Below, one piece after another: positions 10,599-22,856 of a stretch of DNA of 64,000 bases (position 1 is the stretch's first letter; each line of letters opens with the position of its first letter). Made by a program: the position numbers and the translations under genes. The DNA is from Kwoniella bestiolae CBS 10118 (lineage: Eukaryota; Basidiomycota; Tremellomycetes; Tremellales; Cryptococcaceae), in contig NC_089248.1 in assembly GCF_000512585.2 (NCBI RefSeq), positions 1,054,001 through 1,118,000 on the forward strand. Reading direction: 5' to 3'. Below the pieces are notes generated by a model that searched no databases, was not told where the DNA came from, and saw only the letters and a list, made by a program, of their open reading frames with translations.

Positions 10599-10905
10599 CA
10601 GTCCAGGTATATAGATGGGTTCAGGTGGTGGGTCATTGATGACTGATGATTGATGATTGAGAATGTATCATATATATATATATATCATTGTTTCAACTTT
10701 TTCAACGAGTTGGGTGGCAACAAAAACAATTAACACCAACACCATGAACAAGTCACGTGATTTGAGCTATGGTGGGCCACTCACTGTACTGTACAGTAAG
10801 TAGGTATATTCATGTCTTGTGTTTATATATCCCCTAAGTAAGTTGGTCAACCTCACCAAATACTTTAACCTGATTTGCAAGCACAGAGTACTCATTTCAT
10901 CATTC
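10599..10905. promoter_or_regulatory. Divergent promoter, DUS2 / XAP5, with AT microsatellite
   Basis: 307 bp lie between the two start codons. The region holds an alternating AT run at 10670-10685 next to several TGATGA-like repeats around 10634-10660. The AT run could serve as a TATA-type element but sits far from both starts. Confidence 0.45.
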
Positions 10906-12426
10906 ATGTCCGGTCCGCCAGAGGAGTCCAGGAGGAATTTGATGCTCGCCAAGCAGCGAGAACGAGAGGCCGTAAGTTGATCAACAGTAACCCCACATCT
11001 TTGCAATCTCGCTTACCTGTACCAAGATGATTTAGGCAGAACATCAGCGCCAGAAGGATGCTTTGTTGAAAGTGCGTCAATCGGACCTCAATGGAATGAC
11101 ACCAGTGCTGATGCTCGACCGTAGGAGGCTGAAAAGGATCATACCGTTGATAGGTTCATAGGGGTTACCGAGAACCTCGATGAAAGATTGATCAAGACCA
11201 CAGTTGGTCTGGTAACGCTTTCAGAGTTCCAGAAAACCAAAGACGACCTCGAGGAACGACAAAGACAGCTGGCAGCCCAAGTCGCTGCTGATAAAGGGTA
11301 AGTCATGAAATCATCATACAGCTCATAGCTGAACACAATCTACAGGACTAAAGGTGTTGTTAAACCCAAGAAAGCGAAGAAAAAAGAAAAGTCCAAGCTA
11401 TCCTTTGCAGATGAGGAGGAGGAGGAGACCCCCAATGTAGGTGACAAGCGAGCAAGGAATGAAGAAGGTGAGTCCACCAATCTCTGGCATTGTGCTGAGT
11501 CAAATACCAGACGAAACAAGTCAAAAGAAAAAGTTCAGCAAGAACCCTGCCGTCGACACATCATTCCTTCCCGATCGACATCGAGAGGAGAGAGAATTGA
11601 TCGCGCGAGAAGAATTGCGTAAGCAGTGGCTGGAGCAGCAGGAAAAGACCAAGGGAGAGACTATCGAGATCACCTACTCTTATTGGGATGGTAGTGGTCA
11701 TCGGAAGAGTGTAGAGGTAAGCACAAACTCATTTTACGAGATTGATAGAAGACTGACAGATGTGTTAGTGCAAAAAAGGAGACGATATCGGGACTTTCTT
11801 GAATAAATGTCGTCAACAGTTTCCTGAGCTACGAGGAACTAGTGTGGAGAACCTGATGTATATCAAGGTGGGTCGTTCAATTCAGTCCATATTTACTTGC
11901 TGACGATGTTATTCGGCATATTCAGGAGGATCTGATCATACCACATGTTAGTGACTGTTCCGAGCTTATATTTTATCCCGCTAATCCCATTCCTTTAGCA
12001 CTATACATTTTACGATTTTATCATCAACAAAGCACGAGGCAAGTCTGGGCCGCTTTTCAACTTTGATGTGCATGACGATGTCCGTCTGCTTGCCGATGCA
12101 ACAGTGGAGAAGGATGAGGTGAGTTACTTGCTATGCTAATAAACCCCGTACCTCACGTGCTGATCCCAAGCAGTCACACGCTGGGAAAGTTGTAGAGCGA
12201 TCATGGTACAACCGTTACAAGCATGTGAGTGGAAGCGCATGTGCCAACCACATATGTCAGCTGATAAGAAATGATCAGATATTCCCTGCCTCGCGTTGGG
12301 AGGTATATGATCCTGACAAGGAATACGGTGCTTATGTGGGTTATTCAGCTATAATAACCCAACTCAGATCAAGTCATATGCTGATAAATGATACTATCCC
12401 TACCTGTCTTATAGAGAGTTGCATAG
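10906..12426 (+). CDS. XAP5/FAM50 family nuclear protein
   Basis: Homologue of human FAM50A/B, a conserved nuclear protein linked to the spliceosome. The N-terminal half is charged and coiled-coil-like (MSGPPEESRRNLMLAKQRER; ERQRQLAAQVAADKG) with a Lys-rich segment followed by an acidic Glu run. The XAP5 domain follows: KNPAVDTSFLPDRHREE, EIEITYSYWDGSGHRKSV, FPELRGTSVENLMYIK, EDLIIPHHYTFYDFIINKA, FDVHDDVRLLADATVEKDES and KHIFPASRWEVYDP. The end is supplied by a 12-nt final exon after an intron closing at 12414. It adds three residues before TAG at 12424-12426, matching the very short tail of FAM50 proteins. A 21-nt exon encodes EDLIIPH near 11927-11947. Confidence 0.93.
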
Positions 12427-12811
12427 CTGGCGCATACACGAATAGAACGCATGCATACTTTAAAGTGTATAGATAGGCATACGAGTATGCACTTTGTGCA
12501 ATTTTATACAATACAGCAGAGATCATCCTGCTCAGATGCCAACCATTAATTACGTAATCATGACCTTACGCGTAGCTTTATTTTGCACAGCGACATATAA
12601 CATATATATGAGTAAGACACCGCCTTATACGAGTATGATCCTAATCCTTTCTTTTATTCTTCATCTCATTCTCATTATCCATTCAGCTGCTTATATCTCA
12701 TCTGACCCTATACACATAACCATACATATATAACAGATCAGCAGATCAGCATCGCACCGCCAGAGATCACTTCCATCTCCATTGTAAAACTCTGCGGCCA
12801 CTCAGCTCGTC
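12427..12811 (+). promoter_or_regulatory. Intergenic, promoter of the LEA2-like gene
   Basis: 385 bp hold the XAP5 3' UTR and the upstream region of the next gene. The AT-rich segment CATACATATATAAC near 12720-12733 is a plausible TATA element about 80 bp before the ATG. Nothing else stands out. Confidence 0.45.
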
Positions 12812-14123
12812 ATGTCACATCAGTACGGTAACTCGTACGCGGATCCCTATAATCAACAACAGGGATACTACAACAATGGCTATGATGAGAGTCAACAACC
12901 TCCCCCCTTCCAGAATCAAGGGTACTCATACAGTAACGATGCAAACCCGTATGGTGAGGAACCTCGATACCCATCATACCCCGCCGACCCTTCAGCTGGT
13001 GACTATCAACCAAATTCGAGCACAGAGAAGATGAATGATGAGGGACAGTACCAAGAAAGCACTCAGAGGGCTCAGCCAGGTCGATCAGGATTGAGGCGAC
13101 CTCCCGTCTCCATCGCAGAGATGGGCCCTCCACCAAGAAGTACTGGTATATTGCGAATGTGGAGAAAAGATGAGAGGGGTAAACAATGGTCAAGAGTGAG
13201 CATCAGACGTCCTCATTCCGAAATGATGATCCTGAACCTGTATCTAGGGTGGTGGTGTACGAATGTCCTTGAGACTCTGCTGCTGTTGCTTCACGATCGG
13301 TATTATCTTGGTTGTCAGCATTATTTTGTCTATCATACTCGTAAGTCTGTGTAGCCATCGACGGTGGCTGATGAATAGTACGTTCGGCCTCCGAGCTTCG
13401 CTCTCAATAGCGTAAACCTCGGATCTTCCCCTGTCTCCCTCACAACCAATGGTCTTACGGTCAGCTTTGATTTGAGTATCAGGTAAGTCACTCCATCTCA
13501 TGGCAGGTGACAAGGCTCATTTTCTGCGTTAGTGTTGCCAACCCCAACTGGTTCAACGCGGATTTCAAGGAGATCACCGCGACGGCGCAATACCCTGGTA
13601 ATAACACCAACACCTTTGGCGGTGGTACATTGTATAATCTCAACTTCGTCGGGTACACTCAATCGACCTTTGATTTCCCATTCACCCTGAAGTGAGTCGT
13701 TGTAACAGATGAACAGCAGCTGACAACTAGTTACACTTTGGCCAAGGACCCTAATCAAGTGATCCTAAAGGATCTGATCAGTGAGTTCTGCTAATGCGAG
13801 AATGCCTGCTGATGTTATTCAAGGTAAATGTGGTATTTCAGGCGGTGCTAAGAAGGACATCACAGTGGACTATGATCTCTACCTCAAACTGAAGGTGTGT
13901 AGCGTTCCTGGGATGGCGCTGGTATAAGCTGACACGATACTACCTAGATTCTTGGAGTCACTGTCAGCCCTACCATTAGCAACAGCGCGAGCTTTGAATG
14001 CCCTATCACTGCCTCAGATATCCAAGTGAGTGTTGTCAGCACTATCACGCTTTGGCCCAACGCTGACTTGATACACAGTCGATTATAGGCAGTGACTCCC
14101 TGTCTGGATTGATCGGAGGATAG
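12812..14123 (+). CDS. LEA2/WHy-like single-pass membrane protein
   Basis: The protein has three parts. A cytosolic-type N-terminus of about 125 residues is rich in Gln, Tyr, Pro, Asn and Ser (QQQGYYNNGYDESQQPPP). A Cys-rich transmembrane helix follows (RLCCCCFTIGIILVV then SIILSIIL), encoded near 13250-13335. The rest is an extracytosolic beta-sandwich-like domain: LNSVNLGSSPVSLTTNGLTV, SISVANPNWFNADFKEITAT, then a C-terminus ending SDSLSGLIGG. The pattern 'basic stretch, CCCC helix, NPN-W-F/Y' is that of the LEA-2 (NDR1/HIN1-like) superfamily found in fungi. Molecular function is unknown; a role in stress or membrane binding is inference. Intron phases join cleanly, and the last intron ends just before TCG ATT ATA. 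Confidence 0.75.
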
Positions 14124-14469
14124 AGCCACCTGTGCAAATCCTTTCATTCCGGCTCAATCTTACGCCTAACCTTTCAAAGTCACGTCTTTTACGTATATAG
14201 TAACGGTATCAATATCTGAGATCTTTGTGAATCTGATTGCATGTAAACGGACAATTTGTGATTGTTATTCCCATTTCCCATTTAATGGTACGTGTGCCAT
14301 GTGCTCCCTTTCCTCCGGTGCACACCGGCCCGGCAGATCATTCAGATCGTTCAGATTGTCACCTCGATCTACCTTGCCTCCACATTTCCTCCAGTATATA
14401 TACAAGCTCTCGATGCAGCGTCTGGGATATACTTATCTATCATTGCATAGCACTATACTAAGTCTAATC
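14124..14469 (+). promoter_or_regulatory. Promoter of the epimerase gene
   Basis: 346 bp between tandem genes. TATATATA at 14395-14402 lies about 70 bp before the chosen ATG at 14470. An in-frame upstream ATG exists at 14227, but it precedes the TATA element and reads unconserved sequence, so I reject it as the start. Confidence 0.5.
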
Positions 14470-15606
14470 ATGAGTGCCCTATCATCCTTTACCAGCCGAG
14501 AGGCGCTCTCAGAGCGACGATTGCAGGATCCCTCCAAACCTGCCCCAGAGCGTAAGAAGAGGGTCATCGTCACCGGAGGCTCTGGAAAATTAGGTAGATA
14601 TATGGTCAGAGAGATGGTAGAGCATGGGTGGGAGGTCTGGAATCGTCGGTGCATTTTGACTGAATTCAAATATACATGCTGACATGTAACTGTTATAGTC
14701 GATATCAGCCCACCAGCACCTGAAGAGGCCAAAGTAGCCAAATTTGTTCACGTCGACTTGACAGATTACGGACAAGTCATTGCAGCTCTGTCAGACATGG
14801 ATTCAGGTTACAAGGGTGTGGACGCTGTGATCCACCTGGCGGCCATCCCTTCTCCATCTCGAGCAGTAAGTGTTTGGCTCGAAGGGACCCCCAAGGTAAG
14901 CTGGACTGATGTTGCCTTCCAGCCCAACCATGTCATCTTCCACACCAACATCCGTCAAACCTACAACATCCTTGAAGCTGCCCGTGTTCTCAACATCACG
15001 AATCTTGCTATCGCTTCTTCCGAAACCGTCTTTGGTATCCCCTTCTACCCTCATATACCCGAACGACTACCTATCCGAGAAGATGCAGAACGACCAGAGT
15101 CGAGTTACTCTCTGGCCAAATTGCTCGGCGAGAAGATGGGCGAGCAATACACCCGATGGAGCCCCGAGGCGAAGATCATCAGTATCAGACTGAGTAACGT
15201 CATGATCCCAGAGCAGTACCTCGGTTTTGAGGACTGGCAAAATGACCCCTGGACTAGGGCATGGAAGTGAGTGTCACGTGCAGATAATCAGCACAAGTGA
15301 CTTTGCTGACAGCTATGATTCAGTGGCTTCTGCTATATCGACGCCAGAGATTGTTCACAGGCTTTCAGACTCGCCATCGAATCGGATCTCAAAGGTGCAC
15401 ACGTGTTCAACATTGCGAACGCTGATAATGCGTTCCGTGTGCCGACCGCAGAGCTCATGAAGAAGGTATTCCCAAACACTAAGTGGGAGCCAGAGACGGA
15501 CAACCCTAGGGAAGGTGGTATTAGCATCAAGAAGGCTCGCGAGATGCTTGGGTATGATCCTAAATATGACTGGCAATCGGAGTATGAAAGGTTGACCAAG
15601 AAGTGA
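14470..15606 (+). CDS. NAD-dependent epimerase/dehydratase (extended SDR)
   Basis: Rossmann-fold oxidoreductase of the extended short-chain dehydrogenase family. The NAD-binding motif TGGSGKLG is preceded by RKKRVIV (about 14555-14590). DAVIHLAAIPSP follows. The catalytic pair is in SYSLAKLLGEKMG (YxxxK), with the catalytic-serine segment LAIASSETVFG upstream. The C-terminal substrate-binding part carries CYIDARDCSQAFRLAIE and HVFNIANADNAF. It ends YERLTKK at 15606. Four exons are separated by short introns. The substrate cannot be read from the sequence; relatives act on nucleotide sugars or on uronate lactones. Confidence 0.88.
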
Positions 15607-15691
15607 GACTTTCCAAGAGGTGAGACTCTTAAGATCATATGATATGCATATTGTATTCGTACTTCTATGCGTACATCCGAAAGCTCGAGAC

Positions 15692-18600
15692 TCAAGATCT
15701 CCTTTGCTTCCTCTCCGCTTGCATTGCTAGCTCTTTGAGGGTTTTGAACTCTGTCCGACCGGTCGCTTTGCATAACTGAGCATGTTGTCAGCATGCCATC
15801 AAGATGTCGGCAGAGTGATGCGGCTTACGGCGTAAAATTTGGACTTGTGATCTCTCAGTAGTTCTGCTGGGCTGGCGAATTCGGCGATTCGACCTTGATC
15901 CATCACTTCAGGAGCGTCAGCATGTAGACCGTGATGAAAGTCGGAAGACTTACCGAGAACTTTGTCGAAATCGATCTGGGTTAAGAGCGCGCATCAGCCT
16001 CCGCTATGATAACTCAAGTGACAACAGACAACCTCAACTCACGATAGTGTGGATACGATGAGCAATGGTCAAGATTGTAGAATCAGAAAACTCCTCGCGG
16101 ATGGTTTTGGAAACTGATGAGAAGGATTGTCAGTGAGGAAAGCGGGTTAGTCGCAGGCTACTTACTAAGTTCATCGGTCTCGTCTAAATGGAGTGGGGGG
16201 GGGGGGGAGTTGTTTCCAGGTCAATGCCAATATCCCCTGTAACCTAGATGGCTCACTCACAGTCGATAGAAGCAGTCGCTTCGTCCATGAACAAGATTTT
16301 ATTGCGTTTTAGAATCGCTCGAGCCATGCTACCAGACAAGTGGGCGTAAGCACCCATCCGACATATCAACACGCCGTTCGGTTAATTCACCAGATCAATT
16401 GCTTTTCACCACTGGAAAAGTTGTCTCCGCCCTCACTGTAGGAAGTGTCAGCGGGAATTGCGTTCACGACGATGATTTACTCACCTGACAGGATTTGAGA
16501 GATCCCGGAATACATTCTTATTTCTGCTCTCTTCATCTCCTACATCAATTTCGCCTAGAGACTCGTCATCTTTGATAAGATGAACTCGGCGCAAAGCAGC
16601 ATAAATGTCCGCATCATCGTATTCGTCGAACACGTCCAAGGTAGATCGAAGGGTCCCTGATAGGATAGTCGGGTCTTGTGGTATGATCGTCACCCGACTT
16701 CGCAGATCTGTAAGCCCAATCTTAGAGATATCAATCCCATCAATCACGATCTTTCCTTCGGTCGCCTCGACGAAACGGAAAAAGCTCAGAGCCAAGGTTG
16801 ATTTCCCACAGCCAGTCGCTCCGACAATACCAATCTTTTCGCGGGGAGCAACATCAAAGGTAATACTATGGAGAACATCAGGAAGATCAGGCTAGGAGAT
16901 GATCAGCCGTTGATCTGTATTCAAATGAGAGGTTCATATCCTCACAGCGTATCTGATGATCAGCTTCTCCATAGAGATGGCTCCTGCTTCCGGCCATGAT
17001 GCGGGCGGCCTTGGATCGATGAATTCAGCCGCTTCGCGCGTGAGATCGGTGAATCTATGATTATGTGTCAACTTGATATGGTGGACAAAGTGAGAAACCG
17101 ACATACTCTTTGAGTCGCTCGATAGCCACCATGCTCTGCTCCAGTTGTACGAATCTACGCACAACAAAAAGGAGATCATGGCAAATCGTTCCAGCAAAAG
17201 ATAAGGCGAAACCCGCCATCGCAGCATCGACACCCGGGGCAATGAGAACGGCTACAGCCGTAAGCCCCACCATGACCGCTGAGAGAAGATTAAAGCGAGC
17301 TATCGCCGTATATCAGCATAACTTCCGATTGTGCAGAGGGATTGACCGACCTGAAAGCCATCGATTCACGGTCCTGGCATACCGGAGTGAGCACCTTATT
17401 CAAGCTAAAGATCCAATCACTTACCAGGACCAAGCGAATGCTAAGACATTTGTGTCCGCCAGTCTCATCATGTATTTCAAGGATATGGTACCTAGAACTC
17501 GGTTAGCCATAACCCTCGTACTCATGTTAATTGAAAGCTCACTAGCTCCAAAAGCTCGCAGTACGGCGACGCCTGACACGGTCTCACCGAAAAGTGAATA
17601 AAGCGGAGATCGGGTGACCGAATCAAGTCGCCGCATATCTCGTGACGTCTGACCATAGATGGACCCGGCTTGATAATATATGACAAGGATGACACTGAGC
17701 AAGGCGAGACGATCAGATAGGTACAGATGCACGTGTGGTCGCCGCGAAGACCACTTACCTTCCTGCAAGGATAAATGGCAGACCACCGACGTAAGTAATG
17801 GAGATGAAGGTTACGAATACATTCAACGCAAAGACCGAGCTTCGAACGACTATGTAACTTATCAGCGACATTCTGCTGAGGCGTCTCTTAATGCTCACAA
17901 TTGTCCGCGGTACTGGAATCTAGACCTTCGATGTCTTTGCCAAACCGGTTCAGCAGTCGTCCCCGACTAGTAGTATCGTGAAATCTGAGAGTCGAGAACA
18001 AGACAGACTCAAGCATGGCTGCAAAGGCATCAGCAATCGATGCCGCTCTATGGTAATACAACTTACCATTATGGATCTTTCTACTTGCCCTAAGCGATCC
18101 CATGTAGATGACAGCGTATTGGAAATTGGTGACGAAAACCCCGGCAATGGTGATCTGAGACCATGTCAGCTAGTCACCAGGAGTTGTCACTCCGAACTCA
18201 CCGCTGCGTAGCCGACCACGAAGTATTGAGCGGTGTGCCCGGCTTGAGCCGCTGACTGATTTGAGCCTGTCCAGTATCTACGATTGCGTGTAAGTGCAAA
18301 AGTATGACTGCGGGAGATGCTGAGCTCTACTCACTCCAACCACCCCTTTTCAGCCACGGGAACGAACATTGCCATTACCAACGCAAGGAAAAAGAAGAAC
18401 CCTAAATCGATGATCAGGAAAGATCAACTGTGCGACTGCTGACGACACTTACACCAGACCGGTCCCCCCAGAGCCTGCAGTGAAGAGAACAAGTCAGCGT
18501 TTGTTTCAGTGTATGAGAGCATCTAACGCACCCCGAAATAGGTTTTCCACACAGACCAAGCAATTCTGCCTCGAGCCCGCTTCTCGTCTTCTATCAGTTT

Positions 18601-21600
18601 ACGAGGCGTTTTGGGTTTGACATCAACGGTTGAATTGACAAGAGTCGTCTCATCCTCAGGCGCCAATGAGCTGGTCTCGGAACCAGGATCGGATCCTACT
18701 ACCCCACTCAAACTGACCACGTTTTTATGGCCCGCTTGCGGAGCATTGTCTTCAACGAGTTTTTCCTCTTTCGTTTCACCTTCGGTAGGTTTGGCTTTGA
18801 TGTCTTCCTCGTCCAACTTGGCCATCAGGCCAGAGGCCACAAAGTCGTCTCGCGTGCCAGAGAACTTGACATCGCCCTGCGGGTGGCGTCAGCTGAAAGA
18901 GGTTGGAATCGAGACTTTACGCACATTTTCGAGAGCGACAATGTATGCAGCACCAGGTGAGACCAAGGCAGTGTGATGTGAGACCAAAAGCACAGTTCTA
19001 CCTTCCAGTATTCGGCCTTGCAGACAGTTCGCCATGAGCGCGTGAGCAGTATGCGCGTCCACAGCACTCAGAACTAATTGGTCATGTCAGTGCGATGGAT
19101 CACGGAACCAAGCACTCACCATCATCAAGAAGCAATACTCCGGCACGACTGTATACGGCACGGGCGAGAGAGACTGATCACGCTTTGTCAGCTCGAATGT
19201 CAAAATCATGGCAGCACGCGTACTCACCACGGGCTTTTTGACCCCCACTGAGATTCAGCCCTTTTTCTCCAATCTCTCTGATCGCGGAATTTCAGGTCAG
19301 CACAGCGCACATGACAAATCAATCCTACTTACGTTTGGTCTCCATCTTCGAGTATCTCTAAATCAGTGGTCAAAGAGCACGCTTCAATGACTTGCTGATA
19401 TCTTTGAGGATTCCACGGGGAAGAGAATATGATGTTGTCTTTGATAGAAGCGTTCTGAAGCCATGCTTGCTGTGGTACAAAAGCGACCATGCTAGGTACA
19501 ACCCAGTCGACGTCGGGAACATCCTTGCCCGAATGACCCATAGAGTCCGGCGAAGATCGCGGACAGGTGACTTGACCGGCCAAAAGATCCGCTTCACCAA
19601 GTAGCCCAGCAAGCAGGAGTGACTTTCCGGAACCTGGTTATTCTATCAGCTCAATAAGCAGGGAAAATCACTTACCAAGTCGACCGCATATCAGAGAAAG
19701 CTTTCCCCGCGGGAATCTCAAGGAAAGATCAGCAAGTGTGAACGCGTTCTTTGGGGTGGTAGCTGTCGATCGTGATGGATTGTTTTGGGCCATGGGAGTT
19801 GCAGACTCGTCGCGAGGCCATGTGTATGTCGCAGATGACAAGATGATATCTCCTTCACCGTTATTCTCCTGAATCGGCGCAACTTCAGCAAGGGACAAGT
19901 ATTTCTCGATACGACGACAGGACACGAAGCCTGGGTGAAGTTGGTGTCCAAATTAGCAGCACGACCGACCGACCGACCGACCGAGCATCGCACTCACCCT
20001 GTAAAGCCTCGATGAAGGTTTCTGGCAAAGCATTAAGAGCATATCTAAGTTCGGCAAACACAGCCACCGAAGTGAATGCGGTTGAAGGGGTAAGAACCTT
20101 ACCCCGGACCAAGGTGTAGTGCTGCGACTTCGTTAACGTCATGTCAAAGAAGCAGAGAATGCGCAACTGACCAGGAAGGACACAACAGTGACGAGTACCG
20201 GAGTGAGAGCCCAAATACCTTGAAACTTTTGGTCAGTCATGACTCAGATTGTACAGCTGCTATACGTACAGTTGAAGGCAACTTCGATCTGATAGTTACG
20301 AGCTTGCCAAGATAACTCGTTCTTCCTGATCGTCTTGATTCGGGATTCGAATGACCGCTCCCATGCCATGAATTTGAGCATTCGTATACCTTGAAGGATC
20401 TCGTTCATCAAAGCGGTACGTTGATCTCGGGTTTTCATCAAATTCTCCTGAGCTCTGACCACGATCTTCGAGGCGAAATGATTGAGAGGTAGTGATACTG
20501 GGTAGCCGTCAGCCAGGATGTTTCACGAATATCATGCACGACTTACGAATGGCCGTCAACAGTCCGTACAAGGCCGATATACCTAGAAGCTTGAAGACAA
20601 AGACGCTTGCCCTGCGGGGTTTCGTCAGGATAGTGCATCACCTGCAACAGTGAAATCGAACTCACACGAGAAGCTCTAAAGGGGAATCCACGATCGCAAA
20701 GACTGTGATGGGATACCGTCAGCAACGATCTCGTGAGGTTGCTCCTGCGCAGACTCACGATGGAAGACAAAGTCGGTAACCCGATCGACGTCAACTGTGA
20801 ATAGAGTCTTTTTCCGAAAAGTCAGTCTGCCTGTTGAGCCGAGACTCCACGACTCACCATAATTTGCGTCTTGGAGCTGACAGCTTCTTCGTCCTCCTTC
20901 TCTTCTGTCCCATCAGTCTCCTTCTTCTTCTGATCCTTGGCCGCCTCCGCCTTGACATCTCCCACTTGAGCTTTGTCATCTCCGGCTGCGGCGATGTCCT
21001 TCTTGCGTAAAGTTTTGCTAAAAAGCAAAGTGTTCAGCTGGAGTTTGATCCGGGCTTGTAGGTATGTGGAGCTGATCGACCAAGTCACACCAGTGGCGAT
21101 GAACATGATAGCGTTCGACATAAAAAGACCGAAACATAAAACCCAACCCCAGGCCGGAGTGGATCGAGTGGGATCATTCTCAAGGTATTCGACGAACTTT
21201 AAGAGGATGTAGTGAGGGACGTAGTATCCGAAAGCGGTAGCGGTGGCAAGAAGAGTTTCTACGTGGACTATTATCAGTTCGTAGTCTCAACGAAGACTTC
21301 AAGCAGAACTTACGAGCCCAAAGCAGCGCAGAATTTGCTTTGGCGACTTTCCATAACAGGTTGAAACCCTCCTTTCGCCCAAATCGACCTCTAGGGCGAC
21401 CGTATATCTTTCGCATATGTCGATATTGGAAAAGCGCCCCTGCGTATGGGTCAGCATGGTCAGCATTGCGTACTCGCAAACTCACGAAGGCCCTTTGGTA
21501 GAATGGGTAGATCCCAAACATCCAAACTATCTGAAACATAGCCTTTCCGTATAACAGGCGTAGCGTAACCAAACAGTAGCCATTCTGGGACATTGGCTTG

Positions 21601-22416
21601 AACTTCGGCACTGACATTGGGCTTATTCGGATCGAGCGATTCTGTCCCAAGAGGCACTGCTTCGGTGATTTTGGTGGGATATATCGCGTCCAAAGGGAGA
21701 TAAAGGGGAGGCCCTCGTCGCACAGAGAGAATGGCAAGGAGTGGGAGTACGTAGAGGATCGGCAAAGCCATCTTGAGAGAAGAGACCGGGGTGAGCTGAG
21801 GGATCAAGAACACATCTACGCGAGCAAAGGATGCGAACAGCTTGGCGGATGCGGAAGGAAGCGGAGTTGAAGGGAGTAGAGCGAGGAAAGCCAGAACCAT
21901 GAATTGGACGAATATGTCGACGGAGAGATGCACGGTAGTGGCCCAGTGAGGTATAGTCTCATTTTGGTGGATATGACAAGAGGAGAGATATAAGGTGACC
22001 ATCTGGGAAGGTAGGAGTAGCGATGGGAGGAGGATCGATCGAGTCTTTTCATCCTGATCGGGTATATGAGCAAGAATCGCAAAGACCAGCAAGAGAATGT
22101 TACAAATCAAAGGCGGGATCATGAGGAGCAATACGCCCCATTTTCGCCTCTTCATTGAATCCCAAAAGATCGACGGGTTGACTGGAGTACCATCTTCACA
22201 AACTACCGGGTCTTCAATGTTAAAAGGGTCCTTCTCCTCAGTATCAAAGCGTCCATCTAAACTTTCATCCTGATGTGTGGGTAGAGCGATACGCTTCTTG
22301 AGTAAGCTGCCTATTGGTGAATTTGGGTGGGTAGACAGATAGATGGTCAATGAGGAGAGGGAAACGAGAGGGATAAAGGTTGTACTGATGATGGTTATCA
22401 GGTTGGACATCGCCAT
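15692..22416 (-). CDS. ABCC-type (MRP-like) ABC transporter, full length
   Basis: A large, intron-dense gene. The N-terminus MAMSNLITIIS has about five hydrophobic helices (a TMD0-like region). Then comes the linker NVPEWLLFGYATPVIRKGYV, two six-helix domains and two ATPase domains. NBD1 has the Walker A GRLGSGKSLLL (split by an intron near 19635-19680), the signature LNLSGGQKAR (about 19240-19260) and a Walker B VLLLDDVLSAVD with Asp in place of the catalytic Glu. NBD2 has GATGCGKSTLA (about 16795-16835), VTIIPQDPTILSGTLR, the divergent signature NFSSGEKQL and ILFMDEATASID. The protein ends ERKQRRS with TGA at 15692-15694. It is likely an exporter of conjugates or drugs at the vacuolar or plasma membrane; the substrate is unknown. 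A C13 run forms part of the acceptor tract of one intron (16195-16207). Confidence 0.92.
16195..16207 (-). repeat. Poly-C/G run inside an ABC transporter intron
   Basis: Thirteen consecutive G on the plus strand are C13 on the coding strand. They lie 10 nt before the CATTTAG acceptor of the intron just after DEATASID. It sits where a polypyrimidine tract would be. Such runs are prone to length change and sequencing error. Confidence 0.8.
19963..19982. repeat. (GACC)5 microsatellite in an intron
   Basis: Five copies of GACC lie inside the intron between the exons encoding ...PETFIEALQ and GFVSCRRIEKY of the ABC transporter. The repeat is non-coding under this splicing. Confidence 0.85.
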
Positions 22417-22613
22417 TTTCGATTGCGATGTCGATTGCGATGCTGAGATTGATATTGGCCCGTTGATTTATATGTGACTATCTGATATCGTATCGTTGAG
22501 CGTTGAGTTGGTGATGAGATGGATGATCAAGGGCGATGTTCGGAACCGAAGAGGGGGAATTTATGCTGCTGATGAGTCGAGTTGAGATATGGTATGTAAG
22601 ATGTGTGCTAGTA

Positions 22614-22659
22614 TTCCTTTCTTCCTTTCTTTCTTCCTTTCTTTTTTTTTTTCTTTTTT
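22614..22659. repeat. Polypyrimidine tract
   Basis: An uninterrupted T/C run of 46 bp built from CTTT/CTTCC units and T runs. Such tracts are common in fungal promoters and nucleosome-free regions. On the ABC transporter's strand it reads as a polypurine stretch about 200 bp upstream of the ATG. Confidence 0.8.
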
Positions 22660-22817
22660 GTTAATTTCCTACCCCTGCTTCTTGAGACTCTGCATTCGTC
22701 TCTGTCTCAAGGTGAACTATCGATCCACCTCCCTAGGTCGTGGTGGTGATATCGACTGATTGATTGACTGACTGACAGAATGACTGACGATGCAATAGAG
22801 AAGTAAGAGCAGGAATA

Positions 22818-22856
22818 GAGTAAGAGTAAGAGTAGGAGTAGGAGTAGGAGTAGGAG
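22818..22856. repeat. Hexanucleotide microsatellite (GAGTAR)n
   Basis: About six and a half tandem units of GAGTAA then GAGTAG. The array is perfect apart from the A/G switch halfway. It lies in the intergenic space and encodes nothing plausible. Confidence 0.88.

Noticed and set aside
14227..14469. Upstream in-frame extension of the epimerase
   Set aside because: It precedes a TATA element at 14395 and reads unconserved sequence. MSALSSF at 14470 is a better start.
22818..22856. CRISPR-like array
   Set aside because: It is a plain hexamer microsatellite without spacers in a eukaryotic genome.
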